A DNA stretch of 64,000 nt from Pseudoduganella violaceinigra DSM 15887 (GTDB lineage: Bacteria > Pseudomonadota > Gammaproteobacteria > Burkholderiales > Burkholderiaceae_D), in assembly GCF_000425385.1 (NCBI RefSeq), contig NZ_AUDI01000020.1, forward strand, positions 115,388-179,387, in the 5' to 3' direction. Shown here piece after piece: positions 10,354-18,157 of the stretch. Position 1 is the first letter of the stretch; each line of letters starts with the position of its first letter. Both the position numbers and the translations under genes were made by a program. Under the pieces are notes generated by a model. It ran no database searches and was not told the origin of the DNA. It saw only the letters and a program-made list of their open reading frames with translations.

Positions 10354-10959
10354 TTATTGGCAGGTGACGACGATCTTGCTGGCGTCGTTGCTGTCGATGT
10401 TGCGGGCAGGCATGGTACCGCCGCCGCTGCCGTTGCCGCCGCCGCTCACGCTGCAGGTCTTGCCCGCTGGCTGGGCCAGCACGGTCACGCCGTAGACGGA
10501 ATTGTTGGGCACTTTCTCGGCAAATTGCCAGGTGCTGCTGCCCGGCACCACGCCCACGGTGCGGGCGCCATTGGCCAGCACCAGGCCGGTATTCTCGGCG
10601 GCCAGTCCGCTCACCGTGCCGCCCAGGACGTAGGGCACGGGGGTGCAGACGACGCTGGCCTGCTGGTAGGTGTAGTAGTTGATCTTGCCGGTATTGTTGC
10701 TCAGTTGGCAGGTCACGTCGGCCGGGGTGGTCTTGATCGTGATGTTGAATGGCGCGTCCGTCGCCATCCGGGTCGGGAAGGCAAAGCTGCCGTTGCCGGT
10801 GATGGTCAGGTCGTCGCCGCCATTGTTTTGCAGCACGAGGCCGGCGCGATCGACCGCGCTCTGGACCACCAGGGCAAAATTGCCATTGCCCTTGCCGCCG
10901 CAGGCGCTCAGGCCGGCGGCGCACAGCAGCGCGGCGGCAGACAGATACTTACTCTTCAT
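10354..10959 (-). CDS. Repeat-containing lipoprotein, function unknown (paralog 2)
   Basis: 201-residue lipoprotein from the ATG at 10959, chosen because GGAG lies about 8 bases upstream and the product opens with a lipoprotein signal (MKSKYLSAAALLCAAGLSACGG). It shares its architecture with the downstream gene. There are two beta-rich modules with GLVLQNNGGDDLTI and GLVLANGARTVGV openings, FAFPTRM / WQFAEKV middle strands and terminal Cys residues (TCQL, VVCTP, TCSV, VVTCQ). A Gly/Ser-rich insert (GGGNGSGGG) sits near residues 170-180. The two genes arose by tandem duplication and have since diverged widely. They share the terminator at 9.63 kb. Confidence 0.8.
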   Translation of the reverse strand: MKSKYLSAAALLCAAGLSACGGKGNGNFALVVQSAVDRAGLVLQNNGGDDLTITGNGSFAFPTRMATDAPFNITIKTTPADVTCQLSNNTGKINYYTYQQASVVCTPVPYVLGGTVSGLAAENTGLVLANGARTVGVVPGSSTWQFAEKVPNNSVYGVTVLAQPAGKTCSVSGGGNGSGGGTMPARNIDSNDASKIVVTCQ

Positions 10960-11094
10960 TCCACGTTCTCCAGTCGGTTTCGCGCCATGCGCGGACAAAT
11001 CGGCGCCTATTTTAGTGCATTTGCCACTTCTTTAGCCGTTTTGGCCATCTTTTCCCTTGTAACAGCTTGCAACGGGGCGCGGTACAATGCGTCC

Positions 11095-11790
11095 ATGAAG
11101 CCCCACGCCATCCTGTTTGACCTGGACGATACCCTGTGGCCGATCGCGCCCGTGATCGCCGAAGCCGAGCTGACCCTGCACGCCTGGCTGGCGGCGCACG
11201 CGCCCGCCGTGGCGGCGCAGTGGTCGGTGGACGCCTTGCGCGCGCACCGCGCGGCGCTGGCCGCGCAGCAGCCCGAGTTGTTGATCGACCTGGGCGCCTT
11301 GCGGCGCGCCAGCCTGCAGGCCGTGTTCGCGGCGGCCGGCGCCGATGCGGCCGGGGTGGAGGGCGCCATGGCGCACTTCGTGGCCGCCCGCAACGCGGTG
11401 ACCCCGTATGACGACGTGCTGCCGGGCTTGCGCAAGCTGCGCCGGCAGGTGCAGCTGGGCACCATCAGCAATGGCAACGCCGACCTGGACGTGATCGGCC
11501 TGGCCCAGCACTTCAGCGTCTCGCTGGCGGCGGCCCGCTTCGGCGCGGCCAAGCCCGCTCCGGGCATTTTCCGCGCCGCCTGCGAGGCCCTGGGGGTGGC
11601 GCCGCGCGACGCCGTGTATGTCGGCGACGATCTGGCGCTCGATGTGGCGGGGGCGCAGGCGGCCGGCCTGCGCGCGGTGTGGATGAACCGGCGCGGCGCG
11701 GCGCTGCCGGCCGGCGCGCCGGCGCCCGACGCCATCTGCGCCAACTTTGATGAATTGCTTGCGTGGCTGGAACAACAGTTGGCAGAATAG
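11095..11790 (+). CDS. HAD-superfamily hydrolase
   Basis: 231-residue haloacid-dehalogenase-like phosphatase. Motif I is FDLDDTLW (nucleophile Asp and general acid Asp) near residues 8-15. Motif II is the ISNGNAD segment, motif III the Lys in AAKPAPGIF, and motif [19 protein letters not shown] helical cap domain (about residues 20-95) puts it in the C1 subgroup, near phosphoglycolate phosphatase or YjjG-type nucleotidases; the substrate cannot be read from sequence. The start at 11095 is set by [13 protein letters not shown]; the longer frame to 10357 only crosses the opposite-strand lipoprotein. hrcA starts 4 bases after the stop. Confidence 0.88.
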   Translation: MKPHAILFDLDDTLWPIAPVIAEAELTLHAWLAAHAPAVAAQWSVDALRAHRAALAAQQPELLIDLGALRRASLQAVFAAAGADAAGVEGAMAHFVAARNAVTPYDDVLPGLRKLRRQVQLGTISNGNADLDVIGLAQHFSVSLAAARFGAAKPAPGIFRAACEALGVAPRDAVYVGDDLALDVAGAQAAGLRAVWMNRRGAALPAGAPAPDAICANFDELLAWLEQQLAE

Positions 11791-11794
11791 CGTC

Positions 11795-12811
11795 ATGCAG
11801 CTCGATCTCCGTGCCCAAACCCTGCTCAAAGCCCTGGTCGAGCGCTATATCGCCGACGGCCAGCCGGTGGGCTCGCGCGCCCTGTCCAAGATTTCCGGGC
11901 TGGAGTTGTCGCCGGCCACCATCCGCAACATCATGGCCGACCTGGAAGAGCAGGGCTATGTGGCCAGCCCGCATACCTCGGCCGGGCGGGTGCCGACCCC
12001 GCGCGGCTACCGCATCTTTGTCGACACCCTGCTGACGGTGCAGCACATCGACGAGCGCGCCGTGCAGGCCGGCCTGCAGTCGGCCTCGCCGCAGCCGCAC
12101 AAGCTGATCGCCAACGCGGCCCAGATGCTGTCCTCGCTGACCCAGTTCGCCGGCGTGGTGCTGGCGCCGCGCCACGAGTCGGTGTTCCAGCAGATCGAAT
12201 TCCTGCGCCTGGGCGACAAGCGGGTGCTGCTGGTGATCGTCTCGCCCGGCGGCGATGTGCAAAACCGCATCCTGCTGACCGACGTCGACTACACGCCGGC
12301 CCAGCTGCAGCAGTCGGCCAACTTCATCAACCAGCACTATTCCGGCCTGTCCTTCGAGGAGGTGCGCGGGCGCCTGCAGCTCGAACTGCGCCAGCTGCGC
12401 GACGATATGGGGCGCCTGATGCAGGCGGCGGTGGAGGCGGGCAGCGCCGCCATGGCCGAATCGGCCGAGGAAATGGTGATTGCCGGCGAGCGCAACCTGC
12501 TGTCGGTGGCCGAGCTGTCCTCGAACATGAGCTCACTGCGCGCCATGTTCGACTTGTTCGAGCAAAAGACCGGCCTGATCCAGCTGCTGGACGTGTCGTC
12601 CAAGGCGTCCGGCGTGCAGATTTTCATCGGCGGCGAGTCGCAGCTGGTGCCGATGGATGCCATGAGCGTGGTCACCGCGCCGTATGAGGCGAACGGCAAG
12701 ATTGTCGGTACGCTGGGGGTGATCGGGCCGACCCGCATGGCCTACGAGCGGGTGATCCCGATTGTCGATATCACCTCGCGCCTGCTGTCGAATGCCCTGA
12801 GCAACCACTAG
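11795..12811 (+). CDS. hrcA: Heat-inducible transcription repressor HrcA
   Basis: Repressor of class I heat-shock genes (groESL, dnaK) acting at CIRCE elements. The 338-residue product has the N-terminal winged helix ([21 protein letters not shown], then [20 protein letters not shown]), the most conserved part of HrcA. A GAF-like dimerisation domain follows, ending with the family's [21 protein letters not shown]. No CIRCE inverted repeat was noticed immediately upstream, so it does not appear to be autoregulated from this position. It is probably co-transcribed with the HAD gene. Confidence 0.95.
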   Translation: MQLDLRAQTLLKALVERYIADGQPVGSRALSKISGLELSPATIRNIMADLEEQGYVASPHTSAGRVPTPRGYRIFVDTLLTVQHIDERAVQAGLQSASPQPHKLIANAAQMLSSLTQFAGVVLAPRHESVFQQIEFLRLGDKRVLLVIVSPGGDVQNRILLTDVDYTPAQLQQSANFINQHYSGLSFEEVRGRLQLELRQLRDDMGRLMQAAVEAGSAAMAESAEEMVIAGERNLLSVAELSSNMSSLRAMFDLFEQKTGLIQLLDVSSKASGVQIFIGGESQLVPMDAMSVVTAPYEANGKIVGTLGVIGPTRMAYERVIPIVDITSRLLSNALSNH

Positions 12812-12853
12812 CGCGGCGCGATGGGGGCCGGGCCGCGCTGCTTAGTGCTCTGC

Positions 12854-13282
12854 TTAGTGCTTGTGCGGGCACTGCAGCTTGGTGCAGCTGCCGTAGATGG
12901 CCAGGGCGTGCTCGGCGATCTTGAAGCCGCGCTCGGCGGCGATGCTTTGCTGGCGCTGTTCAATTTCTTCATCGACGAATTCTTCCACGCGGCCGCAGTC
13001 GAGGCAGACCAGGTGGTCGTGGTGGGAACCTTCGTTGAGTTCGAAAATCGCCTTGCCGCTTTCGAAATGGTTGCGATTGAGCAGGCCGGCCTGCTCGAAC
13101 TGGGTCAGCACCCGGTAGACGGTGGCCAGGCCGACATCCATATTCTCGGCCAGCAGCAGCTTGTAGACATCCTCCGCCGTCAAATGGCGCACGGGGCTGC
13201 TCTGGAAAATATCGAGGATTTTCAGGCGCGGCAGGGTCGCCTTGAGGCCGGACGCCTTCAGGTCGGTGGGGCTGTTACTCAT
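12854..13282 (-). CDS. fur: Ferric uptake regulator Fur
   Basis: Iron-responsive repressor, 142 residues. The N-terminal winged helix contains [16 protein letters not shown] and [20 protein letters not shown]. The metal-binding core shows [19 protein letters not shown] (His-rich site and CxxC), and a second CxxxxC occurs in the tail [11 protein letters not shown]. It is a true Fur rather than Zur or PerR by its overall length, His/Cys layout and position divergent to bamE (omlA-fur arrangement). The start at 13282 gives [16 protein letters not shown]; the longer open frame reaching 14170 crosses bamE and dapB and is an artefact. Confidence 0.95.
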   Translation of the reverse strand: MSNSPTDLKASGLKATLPRLKILDIFQSSPVRHLTAEDVYKLLLAENMDVGLATVYRVLTQFEQAGLLNRNHFESGKAIFELNEGSHHDHLVCLDCGRVEEFVDEEIEQRQQSIAAERGFKIAEHALAIYGSCTKLQCPHKH

Positions 13283-13363
13283 GTTTGCTAACGTCAGTTG
13301 CGGGAAGTGCTTTATGATATAGCGTTTTAGGCACTTCTGCTCACGGAATTGAGGTTTCATAAC
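13283..13363. promoter_or_regulatory. Divergent fur / bamE promoter region
   Basis: The 81-base spacer contains TATGAT at 13313-13318 as a candidate plus-strand -10. It is framed by a 7-bp inverted repeat, GAAGTGC (13304-13310) and GCACTTC (13331-13337), with a 20-base centre. The repeat could be an operator or a transcript hairpin. No sequence close to the canonical 19-bp Fur box was seen. A GAGG Shine-Dalgarno lies before bamE. Confidence 0.45.
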
Positions 13364-13915
13364 ATGCGTCTGACCCCGCTGTCTTTGTTGCAACGTAGCG
13401 CGCCGCTGCTGGCGGCCGCCCTCCTGGCCGCCTGCGCCAGCCAGCCGGCCACCGTGGCCCCGGTCGAAGCCTCGCAGGGCGCCCAGACCACGCAAATCAC
13501 GAAGGCGCAGAAGTTCCTGTGGTTCTTCTCGCCGTACCGCCCCGACATCCAGCAGGGCAATTTCGTCTCGCAGGAAATGCTGGCGCAGCTGAAGCAGGGC
13601 ATGAGCAAGGACCAGGTCAAGTTCCTGCTGGGCACGCCCCTGATGGCCGACCCCTTCCACGCCCAGCGCTGGGACTACCCGTTCCGCCTGGACAAGGGCA
13701 ACGGCGAGCTGACCACCAGCGTGGTGGTAGTGTTCTTTGGCAAGGATGACAAGGTCGAGCGTTTCGAAGGCGGCAACCTGCCGTCCGAACAGGAATACAT
13801 CGCGCGCATCGCCGGTCCGATCAAGGACTTCAAAAAGACCGAGGATGCCAAGGGCAACCTGACGCCGGGCAAGGCGCCGCTGCCGGGCGGCCAGGAATCG
13901 GGCACCAAGCAATAA
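13364..13915 (+). CDS. bamE: Outer-membrane protein assembly lipoprotein BamE
   Basis: Small lipoprotein of the BAM complex (SmpA/OmlA family) that helps fold beta-barrel proteins such as LptD. The 183-residue product begins with a lipoprotein signal ([12 protein letters not shown], lipobox Cys near residue 24). The SmpA/OmlA domain follows at about residues 55-135 ([16 protein letters not shown], then [14 protein letters not shown] and RWDYPFRL). The low-complexity Pro/Gly/Lys tail after about residue 145 is longer than in E. coli BamE, as is common in betaproteobacteria. The start at 13364 is supported by GAGG and the signal sequence; an upstream in-frame ATG at 13349 is less likely. dapB follows 10 bases later. 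Confidence 0.93.
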   Translation: MRLTPLSLLQRSAPLLAAALLAACASQPATVAPVEASQGAQTTQITKAQKFLWFFSPYRPDIQQGNFVSQEMLAQLKQGMSKDQVKFLLGTPLMADPFHAQRWDYPFRLDKGNGELTTSVVVVFFGKDDKVERFEGGNLPSEQEYIARIAGPIKDFKKTEDAKGNLTPGKAPLPGGQESGTKQ

Positions 13916-13925
13916 GGAAGAGCAG

Positions 13926-14735
13926 ATGAAGCCAATGAATATCGCCATTGCCGGCGCCAGCGGCCGCATGGGCCAGATGCTGATCGCCGCGCTGCAGCAG
14001 GCGCCCGATGCGCGCCTGGCGGGCGCGCTGGAGCGCGCCGGCGCGCCGGCCATCGGCAGCGACGCCGCCGCCTTCACCGGCGCACGCGCCGGCGTGGCCA
14101 TCACGGACGACCTGGCGGCCGGCCTGGCCGGGGCCGAGGTGCTGATCGACTTCACCCGTCCGGAAGCCACCCTGGCCCACCTGGCCTACTGCGCCGCGCA
14201 CGGCGTCAAGCTGGTGATCGGCACCACCGGTTTCGATGCCGCCGGCAAGGCCGCCATCGCCGCCGCGGCCGAGAAGACCGCCATCGTGTTCGCGCCCAAC
14301 ATGAGCGTGGGCGTGAACGTCACGCTCAAGCTGCTGGAATTTGCGGCCAAACAGTTCGACCTCGGCTACGACATCGAAATCATCGAGGCGCACCACCGGC
14401 ACAAGGTCGACGCGCCGTCCGGCACCGCCCTGAAGATGGGCGAGGTGATCGCCGACGCGCTCGGGCGCGACTTGAAGGCATGCGGCGTGTTCGCGCGCGA
14501 AGGCGTGACCGGCCCGCGCGACCCGTCCTCGATCGGCTTTGCCACCGTGCGCGGCGGCGACATCATCGGCGACCATACGGTGATGTTCGCCACCGAGGGC
14601 GAGCGCATCGAGATCAGCCACAAATCGTCCTCGCGCCAGCACTACGCCAACGGCGCGCTGCGCGCGGCGCACTTCCTGGCCGACAAGCAGCGCGGCCTGT
14701 ACGATATGTACGACGTGCTGGGCCTGAACGGCTGA
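13926..14735 (+). CDS. dapB: 4-hydroxy-tetrahydrodipicolinate reductase DapB
   Basis: NAD(P)H-dependent reductase of the diaminopimelate/lysine pathway that supplies peptidoglycan and protein synthesis. The 269-residue protein has the nucleotide-binding [12 protein letters not shown] at its start, a TTGFD segment, and the catalytic [14 protein letters not shown] motif (catalytic His and Lys). The ATG at 13926 follows AGGAAG. Its stop overlaps the exbB start by one base (TGATG), implying translational coupling. Confidence 0.95.
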   Translation: MKPMNIAIAGASGRMGQMLIAALQQAPDARLAGALERAGAPAIGSDAAAFTGARAGVAITDDLAAGLAGAEVLIDFTRPEATLAHLAYCAAHGVKLVIGTTGFDAAGKAAIAAAAEKTAIVFAPNMSVGVNVTLKLLEFAAKQFDLGYDIEIIEAHHRHKVDAPSGTALKMGEVIADALGRDLKACGVFAREGVTGPRDPSSIGFATVRGGDIIGDHTVMFATEGERIEISHKSSSRQHYANGALRAAHFLADKQRGLYDMYDVLGLNG

Positions 14736-15391
14736 TGGCGCACTTCACCTTCGCCAGCTATTGGCAGCGCGGCGATGCGCTCTCGCACGCCGTGGCCTAT
14801 CTGCTGCTGGCGATGTCGCTCGCGTCCTGGTTCTTCATCCTGTGGAAGGGCTGGGCCGCCTGGCGCATCCGGCGCGCGGCGCCGGCGGTGCAGGCGTTCT
14901 GGGACGCGCCCACGGTGGCCGACGGCGTGGCCCTGATGGCCGCGCGCGACCAGGAGGGCGTGTTCGCCGCCGTGGCCCAGGCCGGCGCGGGCCAGCTGGC
15001 GCACGCCAGGGCCGGCAGCATCGCCGCCGAGATGGGGCGCGGCGAGCAGGCCACGCGCGTGCTGCGCGACGCCATCCACGTCGCGACCACGCGGCTGGAG
15101 TCGGGCCTGACCCTGCTGGCCTCGATCGCCTCGACCGCGCCTTTTGTCGGCCTGCTGGGCACCGTGTGGGGCATCTACCATGCGCTGGCGGCGGTGTCGG
15201 CGGCCGGCACGGTGCAGATCGACAAGGTGGCAGGGCCGGTGGGCGAAGCCCTGATCATGACCGGGGTCGGCCTGACGGTGGCGATTCCGGCGCTGCTGGC
15301 GTACAACGGCTTTAACCGTATCAACCGTATCACGCTGTCCGAGCTGGACGCGTTCGCGCACGACTTGCACGCTTACCTGACCAGGGAGTGA
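14735..15391 (+). CDS. exbB: ExbB/TolQ/MotA-family proton channel protein
   Basis: 218-residue inner-membrane protein, the pentameric half of the ExbB-ExbD motor that energises TonB-dependent outer-membrane transport. Membrane segments are visible near residues 20-40 (AVAYLLLAMSLASWFFIL), about 130-155 (LASIASTAPFVGLLGTVWGIYHAL) and about 170-190 (GVGLTVAIPALLAYNGF). The middle segment holds the conserved TAPFVGLLGTVWGI motif. exbD follows 4 bases later. TolQ is the alternative, but the absence of tolR, tolA and tolB nearby favours ExbB. No tonB lies alongside. The TonB-dependent receptor at 51 kb is a possible client. Confidence 0.9.
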   Translation: MAHFTFASYWQRGDALSHAVAYLLLAMSLASWFFILWKGWAAWRIRRAAPAVQAFWDAPTVADGVALMAARDQEGVFAAVAQAGAGQLAHARAGSIAAEMGRGEQATRVLRDAIHVATTRLESGLTLLASIASTAPFVGLLGTVWGIYHALAAVSAAGTVQIDKVAGPVGEALIMTGVGLTVAIPALLAYNGFNRINRITLSELDAFAHDLHAYLTRE

Positions 15392-15395
15392 GCCC

Positions 15396-15818
15396 ATGGC
15401 CTTCGGCGCCTTCAACCACCACCGGCAAAAGGAATCCATGGCCGACATCAACGTCACGCCGATGGTGGACGTGATGCTGGTGCTGCTGGTGATCTTCATC
15501 ATCAGCGCGCCGATGTTTACCAACGCGGTGCAGCTGGACTTGCCGAAGGCGCAGGCCAGGGCGCTGCCGCAGGAGGCCGACACGGTGACGCTGGCGATCG
15601 ACGCCGCCGGCACGGTGTACTGGAATAACGATGCCTTGCCGCCGGGCGCGCTGGAACAGCGCCTGGCCGAGGCGGCGGGCTTGCCGCAGCAGCCCGATTT
15701 GCAGCTGCGGGCGGACAAGGATACCCGCTATGAAGTGGTGGCCCAGGTGATGGCGGCGGCGCAGTCGCACGGCCTGACCCGCATTGGGTTTGTCACCGAT
15801 CCGAAGGAAAAGAAATAA
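15396..15818 (+). CDS. exbD: ExbD/TolR-family biopolymer transport protein
   Basis: 140-residue partner of ExbB: a short cytoplasmic N-terminus (ADINVTPMVDVM) followed by one membrane helix (VMLVLLVIFIISAP). The essential proton-carrying Asp lies in PMVDVMLVLL, near residue 25, and a periplasmic domain completes the protein. The stop overlaps the next ATG by one base (TAATG), so the small gene downstream is coupled to exbBD. Confidence 0.93.
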   Translation: MAFGAFNHHRQKESMADINVTPMVDVMLVLLVIFIISAPMFTNAVQLDLPKAQARALPQEADTVTLAIDAAGTVYWNNDALPPGALEQRLAEAAGLPQQPDLQLRADKDTRYEVVAQVMAAAQSHGLTRIGFVTDPKEKK

Positions 15819-16135
15819 TGGCGATTGCCACTTTGAACGGCGCCGTGATCGGCGATGCAGCGGCCTTCCACGCGGCCTGCCAGGCCGAGCTTGGCTTCCC
15901 GGCCGGCTACAGCGCGACCATCGATGCCTGGGTCGATTGCCTGTCCTACCTGCGCGACGAGGACAATATGACGCGCTTCAAGCTCAAGCCCAACGAGATG
16001 CTGGAGATCGTCATCACCGATGCGGCGCAGATGCCGGCCGAGCTGCTGGACGAGATTCGCTTCTGCGTGGGCGGCATCAACGAGCGTTACGACGATTACG
16101 GCGAGCGGCCGGCGTTGAAGCTGACCTTGCGCTAA
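15818..16135 (+). CDS. Barstar-like small protein
   Basis: 105-residue cytoplasmic protein, no signal peptide. The segment FHAACQAELGFPAGYSATIDAWVDCLSYLRD resembles the helix 1/2 region of barstar (family pattern FP-Y-x-NxDAxWDCL). In true barstar this region inhibits the ribonuclease barnase through an acidic face. The remainder (MLEIVITDA, RFCVGGINERY, ALKLTLR) fits the expected alternating beta-alpha pattern. No barnase-like RNase or toxin lies next to it; instead it is translationally coupled to exbD. Assignment is by pattern only, and an unrelated small protein is possible. Confidence 0.55.
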   Translation: MAIATLNGAVIGDAAAFHAACQAELGFPAGYSATIDAWVDCLSYLRDEDNMTRFKLKPNEMLEIVITDAAQMPAELLDEIRFCVGGINERYDDYGERPALKLTLR

Positions 16136-16175
16136 CACCGGTAAACCGGTGTCAGACCCGCAGGGTCTGACACCG
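16135..16175. repeat. Palindromic repeat (GGTGTCAGACCC family)
   Basis: Perfect 13-bp arms (16147-16159 and 16163-16175) around a 3-base GCA loop contain GGTGTCAGACCC and its complement. An overlapping hairpin, ACACCGGT-AA-ACCGGTGT (16135-16152), shares its right arm with the left arm of the main stem, so the two foldings exclude each other. It lies between convergent genes and could act as a bidirectional terminator. The same unit recurs twice at 27.0-27.1 kb, so it is a dispersed element. Confidence 0.8.
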
Positions 16176-16200
16176 TCGGCGCTGCGGCCGTGACTCCGGA

Positions 16201-16992
16201 TTAGCGGGTTTGTTCGCCCGGGGCCAGGGTCAAGACGTCAAAGCCGGTTTCGGTCACCGCGACCATATGTTCCCACTGCGCCGACAGCGAGCGGTCGGCC
16301 GTGACCACGGTCCAGCCATCGGGCAGGGCGCGCGTGGCGTGCTTGCCGGCGTTGATCATCGGTTCGATGGTAAACACCATGCCCGGCTGCAGCAGCAGGC
16401 CGGTATCCGGGCGGCCGTAGTGCAGCACCTGCGGGTCTTCGTGGTAGACCATGCCGATGCCGTGGCCGCAATAGTCGCGCACCACGCTGTAGCCGGCCGC
16501 CTCGGCCAGCCGCTGGATGGCGTGGCCGACGTCGCCCAGGCGATTGCCGGGACGCACGGCGCGGATGCCGGCCCACATGGCGTCGTAGGTCACTTCGCAC
16601 AATTTCTGCGCCGCCTTGGACGGCGTGCCGACGTAATACATGCGGCTGGTGTCGCCGAACCATTCATCCTTGATGACGGCCACGTCGATATTGATGATGT
16701 CGCCGTCCTTGAGCACTTTTTTCGGGCTCGGGATGCCGTGGCAGACCACCTCGTTGACCGAGGTGCAGACGGTGCCGGTGAAGCCGCCGTAGCCGACATT
16801 GGCCGGGATGAGCTGCTGGGTGTGGACGATGTAGTCGTTGCACAGCTGGTCGAGCTGGGCGGTGGTGACGCCCGGCTTGACGTGCGGCGCGATGAAGGTC
16901 AGCACCTCGGCCGCGAGCTGGCCGGCGGCGCGGGCCAGCTCGACCTGCTCGGGGGTCTTGATCAGGATGGATTTGTTATTGCGTTTGCGCAT
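16201..16992 (-). CDS. map: Methionine aminopeptidase type I
   Basis: Removes the initiator Met from nascent proteins. The 263-residue protein has the pita-bread fold with metal ligands in order: Asp in INIDVAVIKDEW and Asp in FGDTSRMYYVG, His in GHGIGMVYHEDP, Glu in FTIEPM and Glu in AQWEHMVAV. The catalytic His is in EVVCHGIPS. The N-terminus MRKRNNKSILIKTPEQVELAR is typical. It is not next to rpsB here, so this may be a second or relocated copy. It is convergent with the barstar-like gene across the palindrome at 16.15 kb. Confidence 0.93.
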   Translation of the reverse strand: MRKRNNKSILIKTPEQVELARAAGQLAAEVLTFIAPHVKPGVTTAQLDQLCNDYIVHTQQLIPANVGYGGFTGTVCTSVNEVVCHGIPSPKKVLKDGDIINIDVAVIKDEWFGDTSRMYYVGTPSKAAQKLCEVTYDAMWAGIRAVRPGNRLGDVGHAIQRLAEAAGYSVVRDYCGHGIGMVYHEDPQVLHYGRPDTGLLLQPGMVFTIEPMINAGKHATRALPDGWTVVTADRSLSAQWEHMVAVTETGFDVLTLAPGEQTR

Positions 16993-17007
16993 AAGGGGTG
17001 CATGGTA

Positions 17008-17373
17008 TCACGCGACCCTCTCCCTGTCGAAATGCGGGTTTTCAATCAGGCCGAGCAGGTTGCCGAACGGGTCGGCCAGCTCGGCCACGAGGATGCGTTC
17101 GCCCACTTCCTGGATATCGGAGTGAATGCTCGCTCCGAGCGCGACGATGCGCTTCACTTCCTTGGCCAGGTCGTCCACGCCCCAGTAGGCTTGGACGCCG
17201 GCCTTGACGGGTTCGCCGTCGGGCACTAGGCCCAGCTCGAAGCCGCCGATTTCAAAGCCGACATAAAAAGGCTGGTCGAAATAGGGCTTGGTCTGGAAGA
17301 CCTTGCTGTACCAGGCCTTGCCGGCGGCCAGGTCGGGGGTCGGGTAGATGGCGGTGCGCAAGCCTTTGATCAT
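17008..17373 (-). CDS. VOC-family (glyoxalase-like) protein
   Basis: 121-residue vicinal-oxygen-chelate fold protein. It consists of two beta-alpha-beta-beta-beta half units (LRTAIYPTPDLAAGKAWYSKVF and YWGVDDLAKEVKRIVALGA), ending LADPFGNLLGLIENPHF, a typical VOC tail. Reaction and substrate are unknown; relatives include glyoxalase, bleomycin-resistance and dioxygenase-like proteins. The start at 17373 follows GAGGAGA, which decides against the longer frame to 17508. The TetR gene upstream reads in the same direction. Confidence 0.82.
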   Translation of the reverse strand: MIKGLRTAIYPTPDLAAGKAWYSKVFQTKPYFDQPFYVGFEIGGFELGLVPDGEPVKAGVQAYWGVDDLAKEVKRIVALGASIHSDIQEVGERILVAELADPFGNLLGLIENPHFDRERVA

Positions 17374-17455
17374 GCTGTTCTCCTCGTGGTGGGTGGTGGA
17401 TGGCGGCATCTTGCCACGCCGCGCGGTGCGCCGATTGGACAAATGGAAAGCCGCC

Positions 17456-18055
17456 TCAGGGCGCGGCCAGGCAGCGCTCGGCCAACTGGCGCGCCATCGG
17501 CACGGCATAGCCGTCCGGCATGCTGCCGGGCGCCGCGCTGGCCAGCTGGAAGGCCCCTTGCATCAGGGCCAGCAAGGCTGCCGCCAGGGCGGACACGCCG
17601 TGCAGGGCCTGGCCGCGGGCGGCCAGGCAGGCGCCCAGCAAGTCTTCCAGCAGGGCCCGTTCGGCCGCGATGGCTTCCTGGTACACGGCGCGCACCTCGG
17701 GCAGGCGCAGCGCTTCGGCGCCGATGACGACCCAGGCCGCCACCGCGCGCGGGTCGGCGCCCGCGCCCTGACCCAGGCGCGCGTCGAGATAGGCCTGCAG
17801 GCGCGCCTGCGGGGTGGCGGCATCGGCCGCCAGGGCCAGGTAGCGCTGCTGGGCCAGCTGGGCCAGCGTCTTCACCAGCTCCAGCAGGATCTCGCCCTTG
17901 GTCTTGAAATGGTAGTGGATCAGGCCCGGCGCCAGTCCCGCCGCCTGGGCGATCAGCTGGATGGTGGCTTTCTCGTAGCCGTGTTCGGCCATCGTGGCCA
18001 GCAGGGCTTGCACGATTTCACTGCGGCGTTGGGCGGTCTTCGGGCGGCGCGACAT
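17456..18055 (-). CDS. TetR-family transcriptional regulator
   Basis: 199-residue repressor. The N-terminal HTH covers about residues 10-55 (RRSEIVQALLATMAEHGYEKATIQLIAQAAGL, then GLIHYHFKTKGEILLEL), including the family's YHF-K motif. The helical C-terminal ligand domain shows no recognisable ligand signature. The gene is divergent from an MFS transporter. Two related palindromes in the 102-base spacer, one 11 bases from each start region, make autoregulation and control of the transporter likely. Confidence 0.9.
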   Translation of the reverse strand: MSRRPKTAQRRSEIVQALLATMAEHGYEKATIQLIAQAAGLAPGLIHYHFKTKGEILLELVKTLAQLAQQRYLALAADAATPQARLQAYLDARLGQGAGADPRAVAAWVVIGAEALRLPEVRAVYQEAIAAERALLEDLLGACLAARGQALHGVSALAAALLALMQGAFQLASAAPGSMPDGYAVPMARQLAERCLAAP

Positions 18056-18066
18056 AGGCGATAAAT

Positions 18067-18084
18067 TTTGGTTGAGTAACCAAA
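18067..18084. promoter_or_regulatory. TetR operator O1
   Basis: Perfect palindrome TTTGGTT-GAGT-AACCAAA (7-bp arms, 4-base centre), 11 bases upstream of the tetR start. It is typical in size for a TetR-family operator and is echoed by a second copy 59 bases away. Confidence 0.7.
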
Positions 18085-18125
18085 TTATAGTTGAATCCGG
18101 CCGCCGCTTGCGCTACCGTTTGAAT

Positions 18126-18143
18126 ATTGGTCGGATAACCAAA
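18126..18143. promoter_or_regulatory. TetR operator O2
   Basis: ATTGGTC-GGAT-AACCAAA matches O1 in layout, with two mismatches in the left arm. It ends 14 bases before the MFS start codon, so a bound repressor would block the transporter promoter or ribosome-binding region. The shared core is GGTY-N4-AACC. Confidence 0.65.
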
Positions 18144-18157
18144 TTAAGGGGTGAGGC

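Noticed and set aside
10357..11094. N-terminal extension of the HAD hydrolase
   Set aside because: It is antisense to the lipoprotein gene; the HAD fold starts at [13 protein letters not shown].
13283..13363. Fur box autoregulating fur
   Set aside because: No sequence close to the GATAATGATAATCATTATC-type consensus was found in the spacer.
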